Positions 36,206 to 44,940 of a stretch of DNA of 64,000 bases are shown here, one piece after another. A program made the translations under genes and the position numbers. The notes under the pieces were generated by a model. That model was not told the origin of the DNA and searched no databases. It saw only the letters and a program-made list of their open reading frames with translations. Every line of letters begins with the position of its first letter. Position 1 is the first letter of the stretch. The DNA is from Nocardioides sp. QY071 (GTDB lineage: Bacteria; Actinomycetota; Actinomycetes; Propionibacteriales; Nocardioidaceae), in contig NZ_CP124681.1 of NCBI RefSeq assembly GCF_029961765.1, forward strand, positions 992,001-1,056,000, written 5' to 3'.

Positions 36206-37438
36206 ATGAGCGGGCCGAACGACACTGCCGTGTGGCAGGACGCCCGGCCCGCGCGCGCCCAGGTGGTCTTCGACGTCGTCACCGCGGCCGGCTTCGGCCT
36301 GTTCGCGCTCCTCGCCCAGCTCACCCAGGGCGGGTTCACCCTGGTCGCGGCCGCCCTGCTGGTGCTGGCGCTCGCGATCCGGCGCTGGTGGCTGCCCGGC
36401 ATGGTCGTGCTCGCCTTCGCCGCGGCGGTCGGCCAGCTGGCCGACCGCGAGATCGCGTTCATCGCCGACATCGCCTATTTCCCGCTGTTCTTCACCCTCG
36501 GCGCCTCGCAACGCCGCGGCGTACGACGCTTCGGCATCGCCGCGGGTGTGGTCGCCACCGTCGTGGCCGGGGTCGCGATGGCGCTCAATGCCCAGCTGTC
36601 GAGCGAGTGGTACTCCTCGCCGACCGAGACGGCGTTCGCGGCGGTCAGCACGGCGGCCATGTGCGCTGTCTTCACCCTCGGCGGCTGGCTGGTCGGCTAC
36701 CTGCGCTGGCAGGGCCGGCAGACCGTCCAAGCCCGGGTCGACGCCGCCCTCGAGGCACGTGTCAACGCGGTGGAGCAGCAGCGGCTGGCCGAGGTCCTGC
36801 GCCAGGAGGCCGAGCGCAGCCGGATCGCCGCGGACATGCACGACGTCGTCGCGCACTCGTGGGCGGTGGTCGCGGCCCAGGCCGACGGCGCGCGCTACGG
36901 ACTGCGCAGCCACCCGGAGGAGGCCGAGGGGGCGCTGCGGACCATCGGCGAGACGGCGCGCACCGCGATGGCCGACGTACGACGCCTGCTGACCCAGCTG
37001 CGCGACCGCGAGACCGACCCGGTGCCGCTGGACTTCGAGCGCCGCGGCGAGCTCCTCGGCCGGATGCGCGCCTCCGGGATGACGATCGTCGAGACGTCGT
37101 ATGGCACGCCACCGGAGCACCGGCTGCTCACCGTCACCGCCCACCGGATCCTCGGCGAGGCCCTCACGAACGCCCTCAAGCACGGTGACCTGACCCGGCC
37201 GGTCGAGGTCGCCGAGGACTGGACCCACGGCTACCGGCTGCGGGTCCGCAACGCGATCCCACCCGGGGCGAGCCGGGACGGCAGGAACGGCGAGCCCGGC
37301 GGGCACGGGCTTGCCGGGATGGCGGAGCGCGCCGAGGTGGCGGGCGGCACCTTCGCCAGCCGCACCCTGCCCGCGGAGCCGGGACGCCCGTCCACGTGGG
37401 AGGTCGCCGCCTTCATCCCGACCACGGAGGACCGATGA
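36206..37438 (+). CDS. Sensor histidine kinase (HisKA_3 / NarL-type partner)
   Basis: 410 residues from ATG 36206; GACAAT six bases upstream suggests a leaderless start. ATG 36167 would add 13 residues but lies in the operator. Four to five membrane segments (about residues 15-145), a coiled-coil linker, then the HisKA_3 dimerisation domain with the phospho-accepting His in ADMHDVVAHS. An HATPase domain follows with LGEALTNALKHG (N box) and GGHGLAGMAERAEVAGG (G boxes). The extracytoplasmic loops are very short, as in intramembrane-sensing kinases beside ABC exporters. It overlaps the regulator gene by four bases. Confidence 0.92.
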   Translation: MSGPNDTAVWQDARPARAQVVFDVVTAAGFGLFALLAQLTQGGFTLVAAALLVLALAIRRWWLPGMVVLAFAAAVGQLADREIAFIADIAYFPLFFTLGASQRRGVRRFGIAAGVVATVVAGVAMALNAQLSSEWYSSPTETAFAAVSTAAMCAVFTLGGWLVGYLRWQGRQTVQARVDAALEARVNAVEQQRLAEVLRQEAERSRIAADMHDVVAHSWAVVAAQADGARYGLRSHPEEAEGALRTIGETARTAMADVRRLLTQLRDRETDPVPLDFERRGELLGRMRASGMTIVETSYGTPPEHRLLTVTAHRILGEALTNALKHGDLTRPVEVAEDWTHGYRLRVRNAIPPGASRDGRNGEPGGHGLAGMAERAEVAGGTFASRTLPAEPGRPSTWEVAAFIPTTEDR

Positions 37439-38085
37439 CAGAACCGATCCGGGTCCTGCTCGTGGACGACCAGCCGCTGTTCCGCACCGGGATCGGCATG
37501 CTGCTGCGCTCCCAGCCCGACCTCGAGGTGGTGGGGGAGGCGGGGACCGGCGCGGAGGCGGTCGAGCTGGTCCGCGACACGGGACCGGACGTCGTGCTGA
37601 TGGACGTGCGGATGCCCGTCCTCGACGGGGTCGCCGCCACCGCACAGATCGTCGCGGAGCACGGCGAGGACGGGCCGCGGGTGCTGGTGCTGACCACCTT
37701 CGACCTCGACGAGTCTGCGGCCTCGGCGATCGAGGCGGGCGCGTCGGGGTTCGTGCTCAAGGAGGCCGAGCCCGAGCTCCTGCTGGCCGCCATCCGCTCG
37801 GTCGCCGCCGGCACCCAGGTCGTCGCGGCCGGTGCGACCCGGCGGCTCTTCGAGCGGTTCCGGGCCCGTACCGCGGCCCCCGGCCCGGAGTACGACGCCC
37901 TGACACCGCGCGAGCGGGAGATCCTGCTGCGCGCCGCGGCCGGACTGTCCAACGCGGAGATCGCGGCGGCGGAGTACCTCTCCGAGGCGACGGTGAAGAC
38001 CCACATCTCGCGGATCCTGACCAAGCTGCAGCTGCGCGACCGGGTGCAGCTGGTGGTCTATGCCTACGAGCACGGACTGATCTGA
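37435..38085 (+). CDS. LuxR/NarL-family response regulator
   Basis: 216 residues from ATG 37435. Receiver domain with Asp11-Asp12 and phospho-acceptor Asp57 (VVLMDVRMPVLDG). The C-terminal LuxR helix-turn-helix has LTPREREILLRAAAGLSNAEIAAAEYLSEATVKTHISRILTKL. It is translated with the upstream kinase (ATGA overlap). Because identical TACATC-type palindromes lie before both the kinase gene and the downstream ABC exporter, I infer that it regulates both. Confidence 0.94.
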   Translation: MTEPIRVLLVDDQPLFRTGIGMLLRSQPDLEVVGEAGTGAEAVELVRDTGPDVVLMDVRMPVLDGVAATAQIVAEHGEDGPRVLVLTTFDLDESAASAIEAGASGFVLKEAEPELLLAAIRSVAAGTQVVAAGATRRLFERFRARTAAPGPEYDALTPREREILLRAAAGLSNAEIAAAEYLSEATVKTHISRILTKLQLRDRVQLVVYAYEHGLI

Positions 38086-38103
38086 GGGTTCTAGGGGTCG
38101 GCG

Positions 38104-38119
38104 TACATCCTGCGATGTA
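38104..38119 (+). promoter_or_regulatory. Candidate response-regulator operator upstream of the ABC exporter
   Basis: A perfect inverted repeat TACATC-CTGC-GATGTA. A further half site GATGTG lies at 38141. The likely -10 TAGCGT (38165-38170) is seven bases before the ATPase start codon. It matches the site at 36156. Confidence 0.6.
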
Positions 38120-38177
38120 GGCGGGTTCGATCCTGCGCCCGATGTGCGCGGCGCCGCGGATTCCTAGCGTGGAGCGC

Positions 38178-38957
38178 ATGAACCAGCCGACCTACACCCC
38201 GCCCCAGCAGCCCGACTCCGCCGTGGTGCGTTTCCGCGGCGTGACCCGCACGTACGGCACCGGCGCCGGCCAGGTGCGCGCGCTCGACGGGATCAGCGTC
38301 GACATCCAGCGCGGTGCCTTCACCGCGATCATGGGGCCCTCGGGCTCCGGCAAGTCGACCTTCATGAACGTCGCGGCCGGGCTGGACGACCCGACCAGCG
38401 GCGAGGTCTGGGTCGCCGGTGCGCCGGTGCACTCGATGACCGACGACCAGCGCACCCTGCTGCGCCGCGAGCACGTCGGCTTCGTGTTCCAGTCGTTCAA
38501 CCTGGTGCCGACGCTGACGGCGTACGAGAACGTGCTGCTGCCGTTCGAGCTCGCCGGCCGTCGCGTCGACGCCGAGCGGACGGCCTGGATCCAGCGGATC
38601 ATCGCCGCCCTGGGCCTCACCGACCGGGTCGGTCATCGGCCGAGCGAGCTGTCCGGCGGCCAGCAGCAGCGGGTGGCCATCGCCCGCGCCCTGGCCGCGA
38701 CGCCGCAGATCATCTTCGCTGACGAGCCGACCGGCAACCTCGACTCCCGCAGCTCGCGCGAGGTGCTGTCGCTGCTCGGGGCCGCGGCGCGCGACTACGG
38801 CCAGACGATCGCGATGGTCAGCCACGACCCGGTCGCGGCGTCGTACGCCGACCGGATCCTGGTCATCGCGGACGGCCGGATCGTCGGCGACCACGGCCGG
38901 ATGAGCCCGCAGGAGATCTCCCACCTGCTGATCTCCTTCGAGGAGCAGGTCGCATGA
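38178..38957 (+). CDS. ABC exporter ATPase (MacB/LolD-like)
   Basis: 259 residues from ATG 38178; the -10 TAGCGT ends seven bases before it. Walker [11 protein letters not shown]-loop [17 protein letters not shown], signature [15 protein letters not shown], Walker [13 protein letters not shown] and H-loop SHD. An N-terminal Pro/Gln-rich extension of about 20 residues precedes the domain. It pairs with the FtsX-type permease that follows (ATGA overlap). With the adjacent kinase/regulator it forms a sensing-and-export unit of the kind that responds to envelope-active compounds (inference). Confidence 0.93.
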   Translation: MNQPTYTPPQQPDSAVVRFRGVTRTYGTGAGQVRALDGISVDIQRGAFTAIMGPSGSGKSTFMNVAAGLDDPTSGEVWVAGAPVHSMTDDQRTLLRREHVGFVFQSFNLVPTLTAYENVLLPFELAGRRVDAERTAWIQRIIAALGLTDRVGHRPSELSGGQQQRVAIARALAATPQIIFADEPTGNLDSRSSREVLSLLGAAARDYGQTIAMVSHDPVAASYADRILVIADGRIVGDHGRMSPQEISHLLISFEEQVA

Positions 38958-40345
38958 GCTCCCGCAACCTGGTGCTGGGCTCGGCGCGCGAGCTCGGCAC
39001 GGTGGGCCTGGTCGGCGGGCTCGGGTCGGCGTACGCCGCGGTGCTGATCATGACCAGCAGCAACCTGGCCAGCATGGCCAGCGAGGGTGGCGGGGTCGGC
39101 GTCCTGCTGGGATCGGTCGCGACCGTGTTCATCCTGATCGCGCTCTACGTCTCGGTCGTGGTCATCGCCAACTGCGTCGACACCGTGATCGCCGGGCGGC
39201 TGCGGCACATCGCGCTGCTGCGCCTGCTCGGCGCCAGGGGCCCGTACCTGCGGCGATCCGTCATGCGCGGGACTGCGCTCGTCGGCCTGGCCGGTGGCGT
39301 CGCCGGCGCGGTGGCGGGCGTCGTACTGGCCGACCTGACGCGGGTCGTCCTGGTCGCCCGCGGCACACTGCCCGAGGCCGACTACGCCCTCGTCCATCCG
39401 CTCGTGCTGCTCAGCACCGCCGCCGTCGCGGTCGCGGCCATGCTCGCCGGCTGGCTCGGCTCGCGGGCCGTGCTGCGGGTCTCGCCGGCCCAGGCGATGA
39501 GCGGTACGGCGACCGAGCTGCCCCGCTCGCGCAGCGGATCGGTGCTGCGGGCGATCGGAGCGCTGATGCTGATCGGCGGCGGCTTCCTGGTCCTGCTGCT
39601 GTCGACGTGGCTGGGCGAGGACGGCAGTGCGGCGGGCTTCCTCGCGGCCTTCTTCGGCTCGGTCCTCTCCGCCACCGGCCTGCTGATCGGCGCCCGGTTC
39701 GTGATCCCCGCGCTGGTGGGGGCCTGCTCGCGACTGGTCGGCACCCGGCCGCCCGCCGTGCTGGCCCGCCGCAACGCGGTCAAGGACCCGCTCCGGACGA
39801 CGCGGTCCACGATGGGACTGGTCATCGGCGTGACGCTCGTTACCACCTTCGCGTCCGGGATGCAGGCGCTGCGCGACTCGGTGGGCGGGTGGGAGCTGGA
39901 CCCCGCCCAACAGGTCCAGACGGACCAGATCCTGGCGACCACGACCGCGATCCTGATCGCGATCGTGGTGATCTCCTCGGTCATCGCCGCGGTCGGGTTC
40001 GTCTCGACGATGTCGCTGACAGTGATCCAGCGGCAGCGCGAGATCGGTCTGCTGCGCTCCCTCGGCTTCACGCAGGTCCAGGTCCGCTCGATGATCACCC
40101 GGGAGTCGATCGCGCTGTCGGCGACCGCGGTCGCCTTCGGGATGCTGCTCGGCCTGGTCTACGGCTCGGTGGGCGCCCAGTCGCTGATCGGGTTCGGCAC
40201 CGACGGCTTCGTGTGGGGTGTGCCGTGGCTGGTGCTTGCCGGGATCGCGGCCTGCGGCGTCGTCCTCGTCCTCGCCGCGAGCCGGGCGCCCGCCCGGCGG
40301 GCCGTCGCGGTCACTCCGATCGAGGCCTTGCGGATCGAGGCCTGA
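38954..40345 (+). CDS. FtsX-like ABC exporter permease
   Basis: 463 residues with about eight hydrophobic segments. Two FtsX-like cores are visible: IADLTRVVLVARG and surroundings near 60-180, and the C-terminal block SLTVIQRQREIGLLRSLGFTQVQVRSMI (near 355-385), a hallmark of FtsX/MacB permeases. Membrane partner of the ATPase. The last 35 bases overlap the facing alpha/beta-hydrolase gene. Confidence 0.9.
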   Translation: MSSRNLVLGSARELGTVGLVGGLGSAYAAVLIMTSSNLASMASEGGGVGVLLGSVATVFILIALYVSVVVIANCVDTVIAGRLRHIALLRLLGARGPYLRRSVMRGTALVGLAGGVAGAVAGVVLADLTRVVLVARGTLPEADYALVHPLVLLSTAAVAVAAMLAGWLGSRAVLRVSPAQAMSGTATELPRSRSGSVLRAIGALMLIGGGFLVLLLSTWLGEDGSAAGFLAAFFGSVLSATGLLIGARFVIPALVGACSRLVGTRPPAVLARRNAVKDPLRTTRSTMGLVIGVTLVTTFASGMQALRDSVGGWELDPAQQVQTDQILATTTAILIAIVVISSVIAAVGFVSTMSLTVIQRQREIGLLRSLGFTQVQVRSMITRESIALSATAVAFGMLLGLVYGSVGAQSLIGFGTDGFVWGVPWLVLAGIAACGVVLVLAASRAPARRAVAVTPIEALRIEA

Positions 40346-41237
40346 TCGCGGCCCGGTCCGCGTTGCGGCGGATCGCGCTGGTGAACGCCGGGAACAGCGC
40401 GGCCGGCAGGTCGTGCCCCCAGCCCTCGATGAAGGTCACCCGTGCCCCCGGTACGGCGGCCGCGGTCGCCCGGCCGCCCGAGACGTGCACCATCCGGTCG
40501 GCGAGGCCGTGCATCACCAGCGTCGGGGCGGTGACGCCGGCCAGCGCCCGGGTCCGGTCGGGCTGGGTGAGCACGGCCATCATCTGGCGCAGCACGCCGG
40601 CCCGGGTGACACCACGGTCCCACGTCTCGCCGGCGCGCTGGCGCAGCCTCTCCTCGGTCTGCGGGAACCGCGGGGAGCCGATGATCCTCCAGACCGCGAG
40701 GCTGCCGCGGATGTAGTCCTCGCGCCCGGGGCCGCGCCCGGCGATCAGCGTGGGCAGCAGGCTCGGGTGCTGGCGGCCGACCGTGCGCCGGCCCGTGGAC
40801 GACATGATGCTGCTCAGGCTGCGCACCCGCTCCGGCGCCGTGAGCGCCATGGTCTGCGCGATCATCCCGCCCATCGACACGCCGGCGACGTGCGCGGACT
40901 CGATGCCGAGGTGGTCGAGGAGCCCGAAGGCGTCCTCGGCCAGGTCCGCGATCGAGTACGGCGCCCGGGCGGGCGCCCCGACGAAGGCGCGGACCAGGTC
41001 GGTCCGTCGTACGCGACCGGTCGAACGGGTCGAGCGACCCGTGTCGCGGTTGTCGTAGCGGATCACGTGGAAGCCGGCCTCGGCCAGCTGGACGCACAGC
41101 TCGGCGTCCCACCAGGTCATCGGACCGCCGAGGCCCATCACCAGCAGCAGCGGCTCGGCGCCCGGGTCGCCGAAGGTCTGGTAGCACAGCTCGATCTCGG
41201 GAGACACGGGGGCGAGCAGCTCGTCGGAGGCGGACAT
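40311..41237 (-). CDS. Alpha/beta hydrolase
   Basis: 308 residues. Oxyanion region GLGGPMTWWD, nucleophile elbow GVSMGG (Ser near 125), late Asp in LADRMV and His in GWGHDLP complete a plausible catalytic triad. FGDPGAEPLLLVMG and VIRYDNRDTGRS are typical of small esterases and lactone or aclacinomycin-type methylesterases. The substrate is unknown. CAAACT lies seven bases before ATG 41237 (possible leaderless). The 3' end overlaps the FtsX gene. Divergent from another hydrolase. Confidence 0.85.
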   Translation of the reverse strand: MSASDELLAPVSPEIELCYQTFGDPGAEPLLLVMGLGGPMTWWDAELCVQLAEAGFHVIRYDNRDTGRSTRSTGRVRRTDLVRAFVGAPARAPYSIADLAEDAFGLLDHLGIESAHVAGVSMGGMIAQTMALTAPERVRSLSSIMSSTGRRTVGRQHPSLLPTLIAGRGPGREDYIRGSLAVWRIIGSPRFPQTEERLRQRAGETWDRGVTRAGVLRQMMAVLTQPDRTRALAGVTAPTLVMHGLADRMVHVSGGRATAAAVPGARVTFIEGWGHDLPAALFPAFTSAIRRNADRAAIRPRSARPRSE

Positions 41238-41240
41238 GAC

Positions 41241-41288
41241 ACCCAGTTTGACAAGTTGCGCGTAGTTGTCGATTCAACTGGGTACCGT
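41241..41288. promoter_or_regulatory. Symmetric divergent promoter/operator region
   Basis: ACCCAGTT (41241-41248) is exactly mirrored by AACTGGGT (41276-41283). Each arm touches the -10 box of one divergent hydrolase: CAAACT on the minus strand (41250-41245) and TACCGT on the plus strand (41283-41288), each seven bases from its start codon. AGTTG repeats lie between the arms. Confidence 0.5.
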
Positions 41289-41295
41289 TTGTGAC

Positions 41296-42126
41296 GTGAG
41301 CAACACGTTGGCGCCCTGGCTGCTGCCCGACGGCTACGGCCGTCCGGCACTGGCCGCGCTGCTGCGCGAGGGCAGTCTGGTGACCGAGGCGGGTCGGTTC
41401 GCGGCCCGTCGTGGCGCGACCCGACGCGTGCGTCGTCGTACCCCCGTCGCGGACCGGTCCGCGACGCGGGTCGCCGAGCCGGTGCTGCTCATCCCCGGCT
41501 TCCTCGCCGGCGACTGGACCCTCACCGCGATGGCCGCCGAGCTGCGCGGACGCGGCTTCCGGACCTACCGCTCCCACATCCACGCCAACGTCGGCTGCAC
41601 CCTCGGCTCGGCGCTCGCGCTCGAGGCGCGCCTGGAGCAGATCGCCGAGCGCCGCGACGCCCGGGTCCAGATCGTCGGGCACAGCCTCGGCGGCATGATC
41701 GCCCGCGGCCTGGCCGCCCGGCGTCCCGACCTGGTGGCCGGGATCGTGACCATGGGCAGCCCGATGCGCGCGCCGGCCGCCCACCACGCCCTGCTGACGC
41801 GCGGCGTCCGCGTGCTCAACCGGCTCTCCGACGCCGGCGTCCCCGGCCTGATGAGCGAGGACTGCGTCGCCGGCGAGTGCGCCCACCTCAGCTTCACCGA
41901 GTCCCAGGAGCCGCTGCGCGCCGACGTCGCGATGACCAACGTCTACTCGCGCCGCGACGGCATCGTCGACTGGCGTGCATGCATCGACCCCGCGGGCCGG
42001 GCCGTCGAGGTCCGGGCGTCCCACATCGGGATGGCGGTCGACCCGCGGGTGATCGACGTGGTGGCGGGGGCGCTGGCGGTGCCGGACGTGCGTCGTACCC
42101 GGCATCTGGGTCGCGACTCGGCCTGA
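41296..42126 (+). CDS. Lipase/esterase-like alpha/beta hydrolase
   Basis: 276 residues from GTG 41296; TACCGT seven bases upstream suggests a leaderless transcript. The LLIPGFLAGDWTLTAMAAELRGRGF start, the lipase-type nucleophile elbow IVGHSLGGMIA (Ser near 135) and MGSPMRAP match PGAP1/EstA-like lipases. NVYSRRDGIVDW provides the Asp and SHIGMAVDP the His of the triad. No signal peptide is visible. Specificity unknown. Confidence 0.85.
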   Translation: MSNTLAPWLLPDGYGRPALAALLREGSLVTEAGRFAARRGATRRVRRRTPVADRSATRVAEPVLLIPGFLAGDWTLTAMAAELRGRGFRTYRSHIHANVGCTLGSALALEARLEQIAERRDARVQIVGHSLGGMIARGLAARRPDLVAGIVTMGSPMRAPAAHHALLTRGVRVLNRLSDAGVPGLMSEDCVAGECAHLSFTESQEPLRADVAMTNVYSRRDGIVDWRACIDPAGRAVEVRASHIGMAVDPRVIDVVAGALAVPDVRRTRHLGRDSA

Positions 42127-42172
42127 ATCACGACCCGAATGCCGGGTACGACGAGGAGACCCGACCCGCGGA

Positions 42173-42904
42173 TCACATGGTGTTGACGATGAGCCCGATG
42201 TGGGTGAAGAAGTTCATCGCGCCGAACAGCAGGAACAGCACGCCCGACAGGCCCCAGAGCCAGCCGGTGATCCGGCCCCAGACGCCGGCGGTGCCGGTGC
42301 TGCGGACCCGGTTGACGAGCACGGCGAAGGCGAGGGCGCCGAGGCCGACGATCGCGATGAGCAGCGACATGAAGGTCGCCTCGACCATCGGGTGGTTGGC
42401 GAACTCGCCCGAGATCGGCTCCTCGGCGGGGGCCGCGAAGAGCTGGTACTTGATGCCGGCCGCGGCGATCGCGACCAGGCTCAGGCCGAGGCCACCGACG
42501 AAGACCGTGATCGGCTGCGCCACCCGGGCGAGCGCCTGGAGCGGCTTGGTGGCGGCGAGGGCCACCGCGCCACGCTTCCACAGGTAGAGCGCCGCGGCGA
42601 GCAGGAGGACGCCGAAGCCCAGGCTGGTCTCGCCGAAGATGATGTTGTCGAACGGGAAGCCGCCGGCCGCGAGCGGCCAAGTCAGCGTCATGTGCAGGCC
42701 GGTCGTGGTGAGCACGGTGCCGAGTGCGCCGAAGGTCAGCGCCCAGCCGTCCGGCTCGACCTCCTCCGGGGCGCGCAGGAGCTCGCGGCCGAGCATGACG
42801 AGCGTGATCAGGCCCGCGCCGACGGCGACGGCCATGATCGTGTTGTAGGTGGGCATGTTCGCCCAGTCGATCTTCAGGCCCTCCTGGGCCACAAGGCTGC
42901 TCAT
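42173..42904 (-). CDS. DUF981-like integral membrane protein
   Basis: 243 residues from ATG 42904 (AGAGGTG upstream). About seven membrane segments. NIIFGETSLGFGVLLLAAALYLWKRGA and the His in TTGLHMTLTWPLA agree with the DUF981 family, though the assignment is by pattern memory. No known activity. Divergent from a TetR regulator, with a palindrome over its probable -10 (TATAGG), so it is the likely repressed target. Confidence 0.65.
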   Translation of the reverse strand: MSSLVAQEGLKIDWANMPTYNTIMAVAVGAGLITLVMLGRELLRAPEEVEPDGWALTFGALGTVLTTTGLHMTLTWPLAAGGFPFDNIIFGETSLGFGVLLLAAALYLWKRGAVALAATKPLQALARVAQPITVFVGGLGLSLVAIAAAGIKYQLFAAPAEEPISGEFANHPMVEATFMSLLIAIVGLGALAFAVLVNRVRSTGTAGVWGRITGWLWGLSGVLFLLFGAMNFFTHIGLIVNTM

Positions 42905-42962
42905 GGTGATGCACCTCTGGTGATCCGTGGGACCGGATCTCGGTCCTCGTCCAGCAGAACCT

Positions 42963-42974
42963 ATACGCACGTAT
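42963..42974. promoter_or_regulatory. Candidate TetR operator between DUF981-like and tetR genes
   Basis: ATACG-CA-CGTAT is a perfect 5-bp inverted repeat. On the minus strand it runs directly into TATAGG, the likely -10 of the membrane protein gene. The tetR -10 TAGGGT (43001-43006) is 26 bases away. Confidence 0.45.
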
Positions 42975-43012
42975 GGATATTCCGGCTGGCTGGTCCTGCG
43001 TAGGGTGGGCCT

Positions 43013-43618
43013 GTGCCCGCCGCCTCCCGCCGCCCCGTCCAGGACCGGAGCGTCCAGCGGACCCGCGCGATGAGGGACGCCGCGGCGCGGCTGCTCATCG
43101 AGGAGGGGCCTGACGCCGTCACGCACCGGCGGGTCGCCGCAGCGGCCGGAGTACCGGCCGGGTCCGCCGGCTACTACTTCGCGACGCGGCAGGAGCTGTA
43201 CGCCGCCGCGGTCGCCGCCGCGGAGGAGATCCGCACGGCGGGAGCGGCCGAGCGCGCGCGGTCGATCGGGCGCCGGAGCCGCTCGGCCCGGCGTACGGCA
43301 CAGCTTCTGCTCGAGGTGCTCTACGCGCCCGCCCTGGACCCGGCCGTGGTCACTCGCCGGCTCCGGCCGATGCTCGCTGCCACGGCGGACCCCGACCTGC
43401 GCCCGATCATGGCTGCCGCGCGCCCCGTGCTGCTCGACGCCCTGCGCGAGACGCTGGACCGGTGCGGGTGGTCGGCGGTCGCTGAGAGCCCGGACTTCGA
43501 CCTCGTGGTCCGCATGCTCGACGCGGCCCTGCTGTACGGCGCCGCCGTGGGGGACGAGGACCCGATCGCGGACGCGGTGGGTGACGTGGCGAGGTTGCTG
43601 GAGCTGGTGCGGGGGTAG
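43013..43618 (+). CDS. TetR-family transcriptional regulator
   Basis: 201 residues from GTG 43013; TAGGGT is six bases upstream (leaderless). N-terminal helix-turn-helix VTHRRVAAAAGVPAGSAGYYFATRQELYAAAV (about 38-70), then an all-alpha ligand-binding domain with no recognisable ligand. It is divergent from the DUF981-like gene and presumably represses it. Confidence 0.9.
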   Translation: MPAASRRPVQDRSVQRTRAMRDAAARLLIEEGPDAVTHRRVAAAAGVPAGSAGYYFATRQELYAAAVAAAEEIRTAGAAERARSIGRRSRSARRTAQLLLEVLYAPALDPAVVTRRLRPMLAATADPDLRPIMAAARPVLLDALRETLDRCGWSAVAESPDFDLVVRMLDAALLYGAAVGDEDPIADAVGDVARLLELVRG

Positions 43619-43642
43619 CTGGGGTCAGGGTTGGTTTGCTGC

Positions 43643-43898
43643 GGGGGTGGTGCGCTGCGTCAGGGAATCACGGTGTTTGTTTGGCTCGCTTCGCTCGCAT
43701 GTCGCGCGCGCTCTTGCGCGTTGCCTTCCCTCGCTGCGCTCGCTCGTTCCTCGCTCGCTCCGCTCAGTCCAGGCAACGCGGCGCGCCCGACGGAGAACAT
43801 TCAGCCGCGCGTGATGCGCGCACGCATCACCTGCGGCTGGAACTCGTCGCGCCGCGTTGGCAGGCGGCGCGACATGCGCGAGCGAAGCGAGCGCCAAA
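43643..43898. repeat. Dispersed repeat element with inverted ends, copy A
   Basis: Gene-free interval between tetR and glpX. The left part (43648-43710) contains GGTGCGCTGCGT...CACGGTGTTTGTTTGG then GCTCGCTTCGCTCGC. The right end (43854-43898) is an inverted copy; its 45-nt complement is identical to bases 51100-51144. Between them is a G/C-rich run of GCTCGCT motifs. I interpret it as a non-coding repeat element, possibly also acting as a bidirectional terminator for the convergent tetR and glpX. Confidence 0.75.
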
Positions 43899-43902
43899 GG
43901 AC

Positions 43903-44916
43903 TCAGTCGAAGTCGATGGCGGAGAAGCTGCGCAGCTTCGAGAGCTGGTGCTCGGAGGTGATGGTGCGGATCGTGCCGCTGCGCGAGCGCATCACGAGCG
44001 ACTGGGTGACGGCGCCGCCGCCGCGGTAGCGCACGCCGCGGACCAGCTCGCCGTCGGTGATGCCGGTGGCGACGAAGAAGCAGTCGTCGCCGGTGACCAG
44101 CGTGTCGGTGGTGAGGATGTGGTCGGGGTCGAGGTTGTGACCCGCGTCGATGGCACGCTGGCGCTCCTCGTCGTCGGTCGGCCACAGCCGGCCCTGGATG
44201 GTGCCGCCCATGGCCTTCATCGCGCAGGCGGCGATGATGCCCTCGGGGGTGCCGCCGATGCCGAGCAGCAGGTCGATGCCGGTGTCGGCGCGGGCGGCCA
44301 TGATGGCGCCGGCGACATCGCCGTCGGTGATGAACTTGATCCGGGCGCCCGTCGCGCGGATCTCGTCGACGAGCTGGGCGTGCCGGGGCCGGTCGAGGAG
44401 GACGACGGTGACGTCGGAGGGGTTGGAGCCCTTGGCCTTGGCGACCTGGTGGATGTTCTCGGCGACCGGGTAGCGGATGTCGACGACCTCGGCGGCCTCG
44501 GGGCCGGTCACCAGCTTCTCCATGTAGAAGACGGCCGACGGGTCGTACATGGTGCCGCGCGGGGCGACGGCGAGGACGGCGACCGCGTTGGCCATGCCCT
44601 TCGCGGTCAGCGTGGTGCCGTCGATCGGGTCGACGGCGACGTCGCACTCGGGGCCGGTGCCGTCGCCGACGTTCTCGCCGTTGTAGAGCATCGGGGCGTT
44701 GTCCTTCTCGCCCTCGCCGATGACGACGGTGCCGTTCATGCTGACCGTCGAGATCATCACGCGCATCGCCTGCACGGCCACGCCGTCGGCGCCGTTCTTG
44801 TCGCCACGGCCGACCCAGCGCCCGGCCGCCATCGCGGCCGCCTCGGTGACGCGGACCAGCTCGAGGGCGAGGTTGCGGTCGGGGGCGGGCGGCTCCACGA
44901 TGAGGGCGTCGTTCAT
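43903..44916 (-). CDS. glpX: Fructose-1,6-bisphosphatase, class II
   Basis: Gluconeogenic phosphatase of the GlpX type, the essential FBPase of actinobacteria; 337 residues. Metal/catalytic motifs [16 protein letters not shown] and GIGGTPEG are intact. The minus-strand -10 TAGGGT (44929-44924) is seven bases before ATG 44916, so it likely has its own leaderless promoter in the 24-base gap after modC. It ends in the dispersed repeat element. Confidence 0.95.
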   Translation of the reverse strand: MNDALIVEPPAPDRNLALELVRVTEAAAMAAGRWVGRGDKNGADGVAVQAMRVMISTVSMNGTVVIGEGEKDNAPMLYNGENVGDGTGPECDVAVDPIDGTTLTAKGMANAVAVLAVAPRGTMYDPSAVFYMEKLVTGPEAAEVVDIRYPVAENIHQVAKAKGSNPSDVTVVLLDRPRHAQLVDEIRATGARIKFITDGDVAGAIMAARADTGIDLLLGIGGTPEGIIAACAMKAMGGTIQGRLWPTDDEERQRAIDAGHNLDPDHILTTDTLVTGDDCFFVATGITDGELVRGVRYRGGGAVTQSLVMRSRSGTIRTITSEHQLSKLRSFSAIDFD

Positions 44917-44940
44917 AGGGCGAACCCTATCGGTCCTCGA

